Positions 1-9,285 of a stretch of DNA of 64,000 bases are shown here, one piece after another. Source of the stretch: DAHUXN01 sp963729815 (GTDB lineage: Bacteria; Acidobacteriota; Terriglobia; Acidiferrales; UBA7541). Numbering within the stretch: the stretch's first letter is position 1; every line of letters begins with the position of its first letter. Both the position numbers and the translations under genes were made by a program. The notes under the pieces were generated by a model. The model saw nothing but the letters and a program-made list of their open reading frames with translations. It searched no databases and was not told where the DNA came from. The stretch covers positions 1,116,001 through 1,180,000 of the forward strand of contig CAVSPU010000004.1 of NCBI GenBank assembly GCA_963729815.1, in the 5' to 3' direction.

Positions 1-27
1 GCGTGCCGTTTTCTTGGTTTGGGTCAT
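1..27 (-). CDS. Possible 5' end of a minus-strand gene leaving the window
   Basis: An ATG on the minus strand at 27 opens nine sense codons (M-T-Q-T-K-K-T-A-R) before the window edge. An AGAGG sequence lies about 9 nt upstream and could serve as a ribosome-binding site. The basic N-terminus gives no clue to function. Too little is present to be sure this is a gene. Confidence 0.3.
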
Positions 28-357
28 GGGTTATGGCCTCTGCTCGTCATGCTACCTAGTTAACGCATAGCAAGAGGAAAAGTTTCGGTAAAGGGGATGC
101 GAGCGAAAGGGCGAAGTACTAAGGAGACAAAAACCTCACGTCAGCCCGCAGACGGCGCGGGCGGGACATGAGCTACGCAGGCGCCAAGGCTCGCGCCGGT
201 GGAAAAGATGTCGTGTACTATTCGAGCCATGGGTGAAACATGAGCGACGGGATACAGACGCGGTGCCGCGGCGAATTTTGCCGCGAATCGTCGGCGTGGG
301 GTTCCGGCCGGAGCACGTGAAAACGCCGGAGGCGAAAATCGCTTTACCGGCGCCGAG
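28..357. other. Intergenic region, 330 bases
   Basis: No convincing gene on either strand. The left part would hold the promoter of the gene running off the left edge, and the right part lies downstream of the secreted protein gene that ends at 358. I see no clear terminator or repeat. Confidence 0.5.
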
Positions 358-783
358 TTAGTGGACGGTGAGGACGACGTCGAAGGTCGAATCGCAATTG
401 ACCGTCGGATCGTCAGTGACGGTTTTCGAGACGGTGCCGCTCTTGATGGTGAATGCGAGCGGCTTCTTGGGAAAGTCAGGCAGGCCGGTGAACTGCGCTT
501 TGCCATCGTTGCTGGTGCCGACCTGCAAATCGGTCTTGCGCAGGTTCATGAAGCCATAGCGGAGCTCGACCAGGATCTGAGCGTTATAAATGGGCTTGTT
601 GGAGCCGTCGCGCACGGTGAAATTTGCCTTGCACGCACCGACGCCGCCGTCCACCTTGGGAACGGCCGCAACAGCGGGAGTCTGAGCAGTTTGATTCCTG
701 GCGGAAAACGCCGCGCCACCAAAAGCGAAAACGGCAGCGATGCATAGTAATTTGCATGGCCCATAGAGCAAACTTTTCTTCAT
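358..783 (-). CDS. Small secreted protein with an Ig-like (CarboxypepD_reg-like) domain
   Basis: This is a 141-residue protein. The first ~28 residues form a Sec signal peptide (MKKSLLYG, then a hydrophobic stretch ending near AAFSA). The rest resembles a single beta-sandwich module of the carboxypeptidase-regulatory type: 'FTVRDGSNKPIYNAQILVEL', then a threonine/glycine-rich strand pattern and a 'GKAQFTGLPD' turn. Such modules are common in secreted proteins of Acidobacteriota, where they may bind peptides or carbohydrates. The ATG at 783 is preferred over one 17 codons upstream because it starts the signal peptide and has GGAGG upstream. Two cysteines (in 'GACKAN' and 'VNCDS') could form a disulfide. 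The exact function is unknown. Confidence 0.7.
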   Translation of the reverse strand: MKKSLLYGPCKLLCIAAVFAFGGAAFSARNQTAQTPAVAAVPKVDGGVGACKANFTVRDGSNKPIYNAQILVELRYGFMNLRKTDLQVGTSNDGKAQFTGLPDFPKKPLAFTIKSGTVSKTVTDDPTVNCDSTFDVVLTVH

Positions 784-1157
784 GATGTCTCTTCCCTCCA
801 TGAAAAACATACGCCGCTCGGGGCCGGGTTGCAAACTGCGAGTGAAAGAAGTTTGCAGATGCGAGCCGCGCGGCCCTTGGCCGAAGCGAGTTTTCCACGT
901 GCAGTTTCCAGGGCTTTTGCCACATGGATGGGCAGGAAAGCTGTGACAAGCCCGTCATTTCATGGACACAAATCAGCGGGCGGGGCTATACTCCCGGATT
1001 CGCTTGCCTTGCATAGTTTGGCGCGTCGTTTGGCGTACCATTTGTTTCATTCTTTGAACGCTGCGGAGAGGCGCTCTGGCGCCCCGCTGACGGAAGCTTT
1101 CTTTACTGCGTTGACGTACATGAGTTGAGCAGGGAAGTCTCGCAAAGGAGAATCAGA
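784..1157. other. Divergent intergenic region, 374 bases
   Basis: This separates the minus-strand secreted protein from the plus-strand S41 protease and must contain both promoters. A TATACT hexamer at 987-992 is a possible -10 box for the plus strand, but no matching -35 box is evident. The short open frames crossing it have no ribosome-binding site and no recognisable content. Confidence 0.45.
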
Positions 1158-4100
1158 ATGAGGAAAGCAGGCCTGGCCATTTTCGCGTTTCTACTGGGCG
1201 CCGTGTGCTATGCGCAAACTGGGTCCGCGCCGCTGCTGCTGCAGCAGCCGGCAATCACCAAGACGCAGATTGTATTCGTCTACGGAGGCGAGCTGTGGAG
1301 CGTGGGCCGGGACGGCGGCGACGCGATCCGGCTGACGACGGGTGTCGGGATTCAATCCGATCCGCATTTTTCGCCGGATGGCAAATGGATCGCATTTTCC
1401 GGGCAATACGGCGGGAACACGGATGTGTACGTGGTATCCGCGGACGGCGGAGTGCCGAAACGCCTGACGTATCATCCCGCGCCGGATATCGCGCTGGGCT
1501 GGACGCCGGACGGGAAGAATGTGCTTTTCGAATCGAACCGAGCTGCCTTCGCGAATGGAGGGGGCGAACTCTTTACAGTCCCGGTGACGGGCGGGTTGCC
1601 GACGGAGCTGCCTTTCCCGCTGGCGTTCGAGGGATCGTACTCGCCGAACGGCGACGAGATCGCTTACCGGCCAGTGGCGTTCCCGTGGGGGACGTGGTCG
1701 CATTACCGTGGCGGCACGGAATCGAAAATATGGGTCGCGAAGCTATCGGATTCGAGTTACGAGGAAATTCCGCGGGGTGACTGGAACGAATTCGATCCGA
1801 TGTGGGTGGGCGACAAAGTTTATTTTCTCTCCGACGAAAAGGGGCCATTTACGCTCTACGAGTACGACACGGCGACGAAAAAAGAGACTCAGGTGGTTGC
1901 GAACGACGGCCTGCCGATCAAGGAAGCGTCGGCCGGGCCGGGAGCGATTGTCTATTCACAATTCGGGTCGATTCACGTCTATGATTTGGCGAGCCATCAC
2001 GACCACGCGATTTCGATTCACGTAGCGGGCGACTTCCCGCAGGTGATGCCACACTTCGAAAGCGTCGAGAAAAACATTTTGTCGGCGGGAATTTCGCCAA
2101 CGGGCGTGCGCGCGGTTTTCGAAGCGCACGGAGAAATTCTGACCGTGCCGGCGGAGCATGGTGACGTACGCAACATCACGAATTCACCGGGAGTCGCGGA
2201 CCGCACGCCCGCGTGGTCGCCGGACGGCACATCAATCGCGTACTTTTCGGATGAATCGGGCGAGTACGCGCTGCACATCCGTCCGCAAGACGGCATGGGC
2301 GCCGTGAAAAAAATCAATCTGGGCGAGCCGCCGTCGTTTTTCTACGATCCGCTGTGGTCGCCGGACAACAAGAAAATCGCGTACACGGACAAGAGGCTGA
2401 GCGTGTGGTACGTCGATTTGGACAAAGGCACGCCGGTGAAGATTGATTCGGATGTGTTCGAAACACCGGAGCGCACGATGGACCCGTCGTGGTCGCCGGA
2501 CAGCAAGTGGATCGCGTACACGAAGGTGCTGCCGAATCACATGCGTGCGGTGTTCGTCTATTCGCTCGACACGGGGACCGCAACGCAGATCACGGACGGC
2601 ATGAGCGACGCGCGGTTTGCTGTGTGGGACAAGAATGGCAAGTACATCTATTTCACGGCGAGCACGAACGCGGGGCCGACGACGGCGTGGCTGGATATGT
2701 CGAGCTACGATCACACGGTGACGCGAGCGGTGTACGCCATGGTCCTATCGAAAGACGAACCGTCACCGCTGGCGCCGGAGAGCGACGAGGAGAAAGCGGA
2801 GAAGAAGGCGGCGGATCAAGAAAAGAAGAAGGAAGAGACGCCGAAAGTCACAATCGATTTCGAAAATATCAGCCAGCGCATCCTGGCATTGCCTGTTCCG
2901 GAGAAGAATTATGTTGGACTCGCGGCAGGCAAGACGGGCGAGCTTTTCATTGCAGAAATGCCGCCGGGCCAGACGGGAGTCTTCGGGCCGGAAGGCGGAT
3001 TGGATATCACGAAGTTCGATATGAAGAGCCGCAAGGTGGCGCCGGTGATTTCGGGCGTGCAGGATTTCGACGTGTCGTTCAACGGCGAGAAGCTGCTTTA
3101 CCTGCAACAGGAGCACTGGGGCATCGCGCCGACGGCCGAAACGGTCAAGCCCGGTGAAGGCCTGCTGAACATGAGCGACATGAAGGTGTGGGTGGACCCG
3201 CGCGCGGAGTGGAAGCAGATGTATCACGAAGTGTGGCGCATCGAGCGGGACTTCTTCTACGCGCCGAATTACCACGGGCTCAACTTGGACAAGGCGGAGG
3301 CGGAATTCGCGAAATACCTGCCCGGGCTGGCAAGCCGCGAGGATGAAAATTTCCTGTTCGATCAGATGCTCAGCGAATTGAACGTCGGGCACATGTTCGT
3401 GCGCGGCGGCGCAATCCCGACGGTGCCGCCAGTGCACGTGGGATTGCTGGGCGCGGATTACGCGGTCGAAAATGGAAGGTATCGCTTCGCGCACGTTTAC
3501 AGCGGCGAGAACTGGAATCCGGAATTGCAGGCGCCGCTGACGCAGCCCGGAGTGAACATCGCGGCGGGGGATTACGTTCTCGCCGTGGACGGCCGCGAGG
3601 TGCAGGGCACGGATAATATTTTCAGCTTCTTCCTCGATAAGGCGGGCAAGCAAGTGGTGCTGAAAGTGGGGCCGAACGCGGACGGAAGCGGGTCGCGGGA
3701 AGTGACCGTGGTGCCGATCGCCAATGAATTTGGCATACGGAACCGCGACTGGATGCGGCGAAACCTGGAAACCGTCACGAAGCTGAGCGGCGGGAAGCTC
3801 GCGTACGTTTATCTGCCGGACACGGCGGGCGGCGGGTTCACGAATTTCAACCGCTATTATTTCTCGCAAGTTGGCCGGGAAGGCGCGGTGATGGACGAGC
3901 GGTTCAATCAGGGTGGATCCATCGCGAACTACATCATCGAGACCATGCAGCGAAAACTGACCAGCTACTGGTACACGCGGCAGGGGGAAGTGTTCACTTC
4001 GCCGCTCGACGCAATTTTCGGGCCGAAGGTGATGATCATCAACCAATTCTCCGGCTCGGGCGGAGATTGGATGCCGTGGGGCTTCCGCCACGTCGGGCTT

Positions 4101-4406
4101 GGGCCGCTGGTGGGCGAAAGGACGTGGGGCGGGCTCGTGGGAATTTACGGCTACCCGAATTTGATCGATGGCGGAACGGTGACGGCGCCGCGCGTGGCGT
4201 TCTTCAATCCGAACAGCACGTGGGACGTGGAAAATCACGGCGTGCCTCCGGATGTGCCGGTGATTCTGGATCCGAAAGCGTGGCGCGAAGGGCATGATGT
4301 GCAGCTGGAGAAGGCGATTTCGATAGCGATGGAGGATTTGAAGAATCATCCGCTGCCGAAGCCGAAAGTGCCGGCGTTCCCGGATTATTCGCACTACGCG
4401 CATTAG
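1158..4406 (+). CDS. Tricorn-like S41 family peptidase, secreted
   Basis: An 1082-residue protein with a signal peptide (MRKAGLAIFAFLLGAVCYAQ). It has two WD40/PD40 propeller regions with repeated 'W(S/T)PDGK' motifs (about 30-330 and 330-660), a Glu/Lys-rich linker near 545-565, a tricorn C1-like helical segment (~695-745), a PDZ domain (~760-850) and a C-terminal S41 catalytic domain. His745 (in NVGHMF) and Ser967 (in FSGSGGDW) fall where the tricorn catalytic His and Ser lie; ERTWGG follows the Ser. Family members degrade oligopeptides, the propellers gating access. The ATG at 1158 has AAAGGAG 8 nt upstream; a TTG 11 codons earlier does not. A rho-independent terminator follows, so the gene is probably monocistronic. 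Periplasmic or extracellular peptide scavenging is inferred. Confidence 0.9.
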   Translation: MRKAGLAIFAFLLGAVCYAQTGSAPLLLQQPAITKTQIVFVYGGELWSVGRDGGDAIRLTTGVGIQSDPHFSPDGKWIAFSGQYGGNTDVYVVSADGGVPKRLTYHPAPDIALGWTPDGKNVLFESNRAAFANGGGELFTVPVTGGLPTELPFPLAFEGSYSPNGDEIAYRPVAFPWGTWSHYRGGTESKIWVAKLSDSSYEEIPRGDWNEFDPMWVGDKVYFLSDEKGPFTLYEYDTATKKETQVVANDGLPIKEASAGPGAIVYSQFGSIHVYDLASHHDHAISIHVAGDFPQVMPHFESVEKNILSAGISPTGVRAVFEAHGEILTVPAEHGDVRNITNSPGVADRTPAWSPDGTSIAYFSDESGEYALHIRPQDGMGAVKKINLGEPPSFFYDPLWSPDNKKIAYTDKRLSVWYVDLDKGTPVKIDSDVFETPERTMDPSWSPDSKWIAYTKVLPNHMRAVFVYSLDTGTATQITDGMSDARFAVWDKNGKYIYFTASTNAGPTTAWLDMSSYDHTVTRAVYAMVLSKDEPSPLAPESDEEKAEKKAADQEKKKEETPKVTIDFENISQRILALPVPEKNYVGLAAGKTGELFIAEMPPGQTGVFGPEGGLDITKFDMKSRKVAPVISGVQDFDVSFNGEKLLYLQQEHWGIAPTAETVKPGEGLLNMSDMKVWVDPRAEWKQMYHEVWRIERDFFYAPNYHGLNLDKAEAEFAKYLPGLASREDENFLFDQMLSELNVGHMFVRGGAIPTVPPVHVGLLGADYAVENGRYRFAHVYSGENWNPELQAPLTQPGVNIAAGDYVLAVDGREVQGTDNIFSFFLDKAGKQVVLKVGPNADGSGSREVTVVPIANEFGIRNRDWMRRNLETVTKLSGGKLAYVYLPDTAGGGFTNFNRYYFSQVGREGAVMDERFNQGGSIANYIIETMQRKLTSYWYTRQGEVFTSPLDAIFGPKVMIINQFSGSGGDWMPWGFRHVGLGPLVGERTWGGLVGIYGYPNLIDGGTVTAPRVAFFNPNSTWDVENHGVPPDVPVILDPKAWREGHDVQLEKAISIAMEDLKNHPLPKPKVPAFPDYSHYAH

Positions 4407-4431
4407 ACAGTTCTGTGCTTTTGTTATGAGG

Positions 4432-4474
4432 AAGCGGCTCGTTGCTGAAGAAGCGGCGAGCCGCTTTGTTTTTT
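4432..4474 (+). terminator. Rho-independent terminator after the S41 peptidase gene
   Basis: A 10-bp stem (AAGCGGCTCG at 4432-4441 with CGAGCCGCTT at 4457-4466) is followed at once by TGTTTTTT. It sits 25 nt after the stop codon of the S41 peptidase. Confidence 0.85.
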
Positions 4475-4533
4475 CACGAGGTTGAGTCGCAGCGCATTGA
4501 TTCGCATCCGATGAGATTTCCAGGAGGGATTTC

Positions 4534-4971
4534 ATGCCATCCACCGCAAAACGAACTTATTTTCCGCCACCATCCGGATTCGGGCCGCTGCCATTTTCGA
4601 ATGGCGTGACGGCTGGCGAAACCTTTTACATGAGCGGCCATCTGGGAATCGATCCGGCGACGAGAAAAATCCCGGCGGAGCCAGAGCAGGAAGCGCGGCT
4701 GATGCTCGACGGCTTTCGCGCAACTCTTGCGCGCGCGGGACTCACGACGGAGGATTTGGTATTCGTGCAGGTTTTTTGCGCGGATGTTTCGCTGTTTGAG
4801 AAATTCAATGCGGTTTATCGCGGCTACTTTTCGAGTGATTTCCCGGCGCGGGCGTTTCTGGGCTCTGGCCCGCTGCTTTTTGGCGCGCATTTCGAAATGC
4901 AGGGCATCGCGGTGAAGCGGCCGAAAAAGGCGACGGCGAAGAAACGTGGAGCGAAGCGGCCGAGGCGCTGA
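4534..4971 (+). CDS. RidA/YjgF family protein with a basic C-terminal tail
   Basis: 145 residues. The core (about 1-127) matches the RidA family, whose members hydrolyse reactive enamine/imine intermediates made by PLP enzymes such as threonine dehydratase. Family landmarks are 'FYMSGHLGIDP', 'VFCADVSLFEKFNAVY', the substrate-carboxylate-binding arginine in 'FPARAF', and the glutamate in 'FEMQGIAVKR'. The conserved Arg and Glu suggest real deaminase activity rather than a degenerate paralog. The last ~18 residues are almost all Lys, Arg and Ala, an unusual extension for a family normally ~125-130 residues long. The start has AGGAGG about 7 nt upstream. The gene stands alone after a terminator. 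Confidence 0.85.
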   Translation: MPSTAKRTYFPPPSGFGPLPFSNGVTAGETFYMSGHLGIDPATRKIPAEPEQEARLMLDGFRATLARAGLTTEDLVFVQVFCADVSLFEKFNAVYRGYFSSDFPARAFLGSGPLLFGAHFEMQGIAVKRPKKATAKKRGAKRPRR

Positions 4972-5087
4972 GCAAGAACGGCCAGAGAGACAGGCCAAAA
5001 TGTCTCTTCGAGCGCGCGGCCTACGGTGGCATTAGCTGGAGTTCCTCCCTTAACATCTTGATCGTCACAGTGGACCGAGGCCACGCC

Positions 5088-5576
5088 ATGCGCATTGAAA
5101 ACGCCGACGTGCCGGATTTCATCGATATTGTGCGCAAGCTTTTTCGCGAATACGAAGCGCACATCAAAGTGGATTTGTGTTTTCAAGGATTCGAAAAGGA
5201 GCTGGCGGGGCTTCCCGGCGAATATGCGCGGCCGAGCGGGCGATTGCTGCTGGCCTTCGACGGCGATGTCGTGGCGGGATGCGGGGCGCTACGGCGCGTG
5301 GAAGACAAAGTCTGCGAGATGAAGCGGCTGTATGTGCGGGCCGAGCATCAGGGAAAATCGATTGGAGCGGCGCTGGCGCGCGTGCTGATCGAACAGGCAA
5401 GCGAAGCAGGCTACGCATGGATGAGACTGGATACGATGCCCTCGATGCAAAAAGCTATTGCGCTGTATCGCTCCATTGGATTCAAGGAGATTTCCGCGTA
5501 CCGGTTCAATCCTGTCCCCGGCGCATTATTTCTGGAATTGGAACTTGCCGAAGCGCACTTCGCACGCAAATCATAG
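5088..5576 (+). CDS. GNAT family N-acetyltransferase
   Basis: 162 residues with the GNAT fold throughout. 'EMKRLYVRAEHQGKSIGAAL' carries the acetyl-CoA pyrophosphate-binding Q/R-x-x-G-x-G/A motif (here QGKSIG), and 'MQKAIALYRSIGFKEI' is the C-terminal helix and beta strand typical of the family. The acceptor substrate cannot be told from sequence; relatives act on amino acids, peptides or small amines. ATG 5088 follows GAGG 8 nt upstream and fits better than a TTG at 5058. The 3' end overlaps the convergent flippase-like gene by 6 nt. Confidence 0.8.
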   Translation: MRIENADVPDFIDIVRKLFREYEAHIKVDLCFQGFEKELAGLPGEYARPSGRLLLAFDGDVVAGCGALRRVEDKVCEMKRLYVRAEHQGKSIGAALARVLIEQASEAGYAWMRLDTMPSMQKAIALYRSIGFKEISAYRFNPVPGALFLELELAEAHFARKS

Positions 5577-6647
5577 CGACTGAAATTTAGGAGGCGCTGA
5601 ATTTTCCGCTGTGCGTCCGGACTGCGCACTGGCAGCGCCAGCGGCGGGCAACCTGCCGAGAAGAAATGCGGTGAGGCCGGCGATGAGGCCGCCGGTGATG
5701 ATGATCGCTTCCCAGGCGAGACCCACGGCGACCGTCTTGACGGCGCGGGCGCCAAAGGGAACCAGCAGCGCGGCGAGAGCGGCTTCGCGCACGCCGATGC
5801 CGCCCTGCGTGATGGGAATAATGGCTGAAAGTTTTGCGAACGGCCACGCGAAAAGCCAGGCGCGCAGCGGCAATCGCAATCCGCTGGCATTGGCGACCTG
5901 CGCCGTGAGCCAGATGAAACTGCCCTGCGCGATCAGACCCAAGAACAGCGCGGCGAGAACGGCCTGCGGCTTCCGTCGCATGGGGCGCGCCGCCTGACGC
6001 AGGCGCACGATGCCTCGCCGGATGCGGAAGGAAAATCGCCGCGCTGGAAACCAGAAGACAAGCGGACCGGTAACGGCGAGCGCGGCAATAATCACGATGC
6101 CGATGGTCATGAACACGCGGTGCGTGCGCGGATCAAGCGCGCCAGGAACGAGCAGCGCGCCAAGCGCGGCAAAAAACATCAGCGCGACAAAATCGAGGAT
6201 GCGGTCCAGAAAACTACCCAGCACGATGGCGGCCCTGCCGCCTCCCAAACGAATCGCAAGCCCGCTGCGAATGAAGTCGCCGCCAACAATCGAGGGCAAG
6301 AAGAGCGTTCCGAAAAGACCCGAAAAATAACAGCGCACGGCCTGGCGGAAACTCAATCCCGCGCCGCCTACGTTGATCATCAGCCGCCATTTGTTGATCG
6401 CAATCACATGCGCGGTCAAGTAGCCAGCGAGGATGAACAGCCAGAGATGTGGAGGGAGATGGCGGAGCGTCGTCCAGACCTCGCTGAGCGGCAAGAAGCG
6501 AAAAAGCAAAACGAGCGCAAGGATGCTGCCGCCGACACGCAGGGCAGCGCGCAACCAGGGATGCTGGATCGCATGAGTGCGCGATGGGCGATGCGCGGGC
6601 GGCACGACGTTCGTTTTCTGGGGACGCGTTTCCACTGTGGGCGTCAT
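5571..6647 (-). CDS. Flippase-like / lysylphosphatidylglycerol synthase TM-domain protein (UPF0104)
   Basis: 358 residues, with a polar N-terminal ~30 residues and then about seven or eight membrane segments. It resembles the transmembrane (flippase) half of MprF and YbhN-type proteins: 'NKWRLMINVGG' after the second helix, 'LPSIVGGDFIRSGLAIR', 'SFLDRILDFVALMFF', and 'IPITQGGIGVREAALAALL' near the C-terminus, the family's most conserved stretch. No aminoacyl-transferase domain is attached. The likely role is moving or binding a lipid or polyprenyl-linked intermediate in the inner membrane; the substrate is unknown. No good ribosome-binding site precedes ATG 6647, so the exact start is uncertain. 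Confidence 0.75.
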   Translation of the reverse strand: MTPTVETRPQKTNVVPPAHRPSRTHAIQHPWLRAALRVGGSILALVLLFRFLPLSEVWTTLRHLPPHLWLFILAGYLTAHVIAINKWRLMINVGGAGLSFRQAVRCYFSGLFGTLFLPSIVGGDFIRSGLAIRLGGGRAAIVLGSFLDRILDFVALMFFAALGALLVPGALDPRTHRVFMTIGIVIIAALAVTGPLVFWFPARRFSFRIRRGIVRLRQAARPMRRKPQAVLAALFLGLIAQGSFIWLTAQVANASGLRLPLRAWLFAWPFAKLSAIIPITQGGIGVREAALAALLVPFGARAVKTVAVGLAWEAIIITGGLIAGLTAFLLGRLPAAGAASAQSGRTAENSAPPKFQSL

Positions 6648-6791
6648 TATGGGGCATTATGGGCCCGCCGCGCGAGCGGACAAGCGCGGTGAGGTCCGCG
6701 CGCCATGGATTCCGATTGCGTGAACGCTTGCGTACCCTTCAATTCGGAATTAAGGTACTTACTTCGCAAATCGACGAGAACGGAGTCATAC

Positions 6792-7808
6792 GTGACAAAA
6801 AAGAAGATTCGCGTGGTGCAATACGGCGTGGGGCCGATTGGCGCATCCATCGTGCGGCTGATGCGGCAGAAGAACGCGCTGGAGATTGCGGGGGCCATCG
6901 ATTCGGATCCGGCGAAGGCGGGACGCGATCTGGGCGAGGTGATAGGAGCAGCGGACGCGCCGTGGGGGATTGCGGTCTCGGCGGACGCGGCAGGAGTGCT
7001 GAGAGGGCAAGTCGACGTGGTGATTCATTGCACGTCGTCCTATTTGAAAGATGTGATGGGGCAGCTCCTGGCGTGCGTGGAGGCGGGCTGCTGCGTCGTG
7101 TCCACGTGCGAGGAGCTGGCGTATCCGTTTCGCAAGCATCCGGAGCTTTCGCGGAAACTGGATGAGGCGGCGAAAGAAGAAGGTGTGGCGCTGGTGGGCA
7201 CCGGCGTGAACCCAGGATTCGTGATGGACAAAATGGCGCTGACGCTGGCGGCGGTGGCGCAGCGCGTGGATTCCGTGCGCGTGACGCGAATCGTGGACGC
7301 CTCGAAGCGGCGGCTGCCGTTGCAGAAAAAAATCGGCGCGGGAATGACGCCGGAAGAATTCCGCGAGAAAGTCGCGGCGGGAATCATCAAGCACCATGGA
7401 TTGCCGGAGTCGGTGGCGATGGTCGCGGATGGAATGGGATTTGCGATCGATCAGATTACGGAAACCATCGAGCCGGTGATTGCGGAAGAGGCCGTGAAGA
7501 CGCCGTTTCTGGAAGTGGCAGCGGGGCAGGTGGCCGGCGTGCATCAAATCGCGCGGGGGAGCGGGGAGGGCGGCGAAAAGATTTTCATGGAGCTGAAGAT
7601 GTACGTGGGCGCGAAGGATCCGGCAGATACGGTCACGCTGAGCGGCGAGCCGAACATCAGCTTGATAATTCCGGGCGGAACGCACGGCGATATTGCCACG
7701 GCTGCGGTGGCCGTGAATGCGATTCCGGAGATTCTGGCGGCGCCAGCGGGACTGCGCACCACGCGCGAATTGCCGCTGAGTTATTTCGCGCCGAATGCGG
7801 AGGCGTAA
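6792..7808 (+). CDS. 2,4-diaminopentanoate dehydrogenase-like NAD(P)-dependent oxidoreductase
   Basis: 338 residues. The N-terminus is a DapB-like Rossmann domain: 'KIRVVQYGVGPIGASIVRLM' holds the G-x-G-x-x-G dinucleotide site at about 11-16, and 'GAIDSDPAKAGRDLG' follows. The C-terminal half, with 'GTGVNPGFVMDKMALTLA' and a dimerisation-type beta region, is like the 2,4-diaminopentanoate dehydrogenase (Ord) group rather than true DapB, so the substrate is probably an amino acid or imine. GTG 6792 is taken as start: GGAG lies ~8 nt upstream and it directly precedes the Rossmann strand; frames upstream have no family similarity. The gene has no obvious pathway partner nearby. Confidence 0.7.
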   Translation: MTKKKIRVVQYGVGPIGASIVRLMRQKNALEIAGAIDSDPAKAGRDLGEVIGAADAPWGIAVSADAAGVLRGQVDVVIHCTSSYLKDVMGQLLACVEAGCCVVSTCEELAYPFRKHPELSRKLDEAAKEEGVALVGTGVNPGFVMDKMALTLAAVAQRVDSVRVTRIVDASKRRLPLQKKIGAGMTPEEFREKVAAGIIKHHGLPESVAMVADGMGFAIDQITETIEPVIAEEAVKTPFLEVAAGQVAGVHQIARGSGEGGEKIFMELKMYVGAKDPADTVTLSGEPNISLIIPGGTHGDIATAAVAVNAIPEILAAPAGLRTTRELPLSYFAPNAEA

Positions 7809-7857
7809 AGTACATGCTACACCATCGAAATACACTTACTTCGTTGCGGCACAAACC

Positions 7858-8358
7858 ATGAGAAAACACACTGTCGTGGCAATTTTTTTCCTAGTTTCAA
7901 CCGTGTGCCTGGGGCAAGCCAAAAGTCAGCAAAATGGCGTTAGTGTCGCGAGGTTAGGAAATGTGCTGGACTGTCTCCAGTCGAAGGCTTCGTCCTTCGG
8001 ATACCCTCCCCCTCGTTTCGACGCGCGTTCCTTCCGCGTCCGTTACGTGTACGGAAAACAGTCTCCGACGGATGAAGCTGATGAACTTCACGTCGTTGTG
8101 TACGCTGCTCGTGAGGAATCAGCGACGCTCTTCGAGGTATACCTTCAGACAAAAGCCGACAAGCAAGAAATATTCATTGGAGACGCAGCAACGCTCAAAA
8201 AACAGAAAGGCCGGATGGTAATAGACGAAATCCCGGGAGGGCTGGCCACCGCTCGCCGGATAGAAAAACTGATCGAGACGATCTCGCATCAGCGGGCGAT
8301 CACTGTCATGGACAGAGATGTGAAGCCGGATGCAACTGCATGCGTGTATCAGCCCTAG
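7858..8358 (+). CDS. Secreted protein of unknown function
   Basis: 166 residues beginning with a signal peptide (MRKHTVVAIFFLVSTVCLGQ). The mature part is charged and soluble-looking, with no motif I recognise and two cysteines (in VLDCLQSK and TACVYQ) that might pair. Base composition is visibly less GC-rich than the neighbouring dehydrogenases, which suggests either weak selection or recent arrival. There is no strong ribosome-binding site; ATG 7858 is chosen because it begins the signal peptide. It starts 49 nt after the upstream dehydrogenase and could be cotranscribed. Confidence 0.55.
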   Translation: MRKHTVVAIFFLVSTVCLGQAKSQQNGVSVARLGNVLDCLQSKASSFGYPPPRFDARSFRVRYVYGKQSPTDEADELHVVVYAAREESATLFEVYLQTKADKQEIFIGDAATLKKQKGRMVIDEIPGGLATARRIEKLIETISHQRAITVMDRDVKPDATACVYQP

Positions 8359-8415
8359 AGCATGCAACGAGCATGGATCAGGACAGAAATTCATGGCAAA
8401 TTAGGTCGTTCGTCT

Positions 8416-9285
8416 CTAGTTTTTCTTCCAGTAATTGGCGATGGCGGCGTAATCCACGTCGCCTTTCGCGGCAGCTTTAACCGCGGAGTAAGCGGCAAAC
8501 GCGGCCGCACCGGCGGGAAGTTCGACGCCATTTTCTTTTGCCAGCTCGAGCGCGAGGCGCATGTCCTTGTGCATAAGGCGCAGCGGAAAACTTGGCGTGA
8601 AGTCGCGCTTCATGATGACCGGGGCTTTCACGTCGAGGACGGCAGCGCGGCCCATGCTGGATTGCAGCACTTCGATGAGGCGCTCACCAGCGACGCCGGC
8701 GCGCGTGACGAGTTCCAAGCCCTCCGCCAACGCTTCGACTTCGAGCGCCAGAATCATATTCATGGCGAGCTTCACGGTCTGGCCGGCGCCGTTAGGGCCA
8801 AGAAGAAAAAAACGTTTGCCGACGGCCTGAAGCACAGGCTCGACGCGATCGAGCACTTCTTTCTTCCCGCCGATCATAAAGACGAGTTCGCCTTTTTCCG
8901 CGCCCCACGTTCCGCCCGTGACGGGCGCGTCAAGAAAATCGGCGCCGCGTTCGGCGCAGGCTGCGGCGATGCGCCGCGCAAGGCCCGGAGAAACAGTGCT
9001 CGAGTCGATCAGGACGGAGCCCTTGCGGAGCGCGGCGAGGGCGCCGTTTTCTCCCCAAAGCACGGATTCGAGAGCGGGAGGATCGCTGACGATGGTGATG
9101 AGAACGTCGGCTGCGGCGGCGACTTCGCGCGGCGAACTGGCGACGATGGCGCCCTCCGCGCCCAATTTTTCCGCTTTGTCGCGCGTGCGGTTCCACACGG
9201 TCAGGGGGAATCCCGTCTTCAAGAAATTGCGGCCCATCGGCGCGCCCATGAGTCCCAAACCAATCAGTCCGACCTTCGGCTTCAT
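8416..9285 (-). CDS. 3-hydroxyisobutyrate dehydrogenase-family NAD(P)-dependent oxidoreductase
   Basis: 289 residues with the full beta-hydroxyacid dehydrogenase signature. The Rossmann motif 'GLIGLGLMGAPMGRN' lies at 6-20, 'DSSTVSP' near 94-100 and 'DAPVTGG' near 119-125 bind substrate, and the catalytic lysine is K172 in 'GAGQTVKLAMNM'. The family reversibly oxidises beta-hydroxyacids such as 3-hydroxyisobutyrate, tartronate semialdehyde or gamma-hydroxybutyrate; sequence alone does not say which. ATG 9285 has AGGAGG only 4 nt upstream, close but acceptable, and it begins the Rossmann strand. It is a monocistronic-looking gene in cytosolic metabolism. Confidence 0.85.
   Translation of the reverse strand: MKPKVGLIGLGLMGAPMGRNFLKTGFPLTVWNRTRDKAEKLGAEGAIVASSPREVAAAADVLITIVSDPPALESVLWGENGALAALRKGSVLIDSSTVSPGLARRIAAACAERGADFLDAPVTGGTWGAEKGELVFMIGGKKEVLDRVEPVLQAVGKRFFLLGPNGAGQTVKLAMNMILALEVEALAEGLELVTRAGVAGERLIEVLQSSMGRAAVLDVKAPVIMKRDFTPSFPLRLMHKDMRLALELAKENGVELPAGAAAFAAYSAVKAAAKGDVDYAAIANYWKKN

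Noticed and set aside
2763..4544. 593-codon open frame on the minus strand across the S41 peptidase
   Set aside because: It is fully antisense to a well-supported protease, very rich in Arg and His as expected of the reverse of GC-rich codons, and has no ribosome-binding site or domain.
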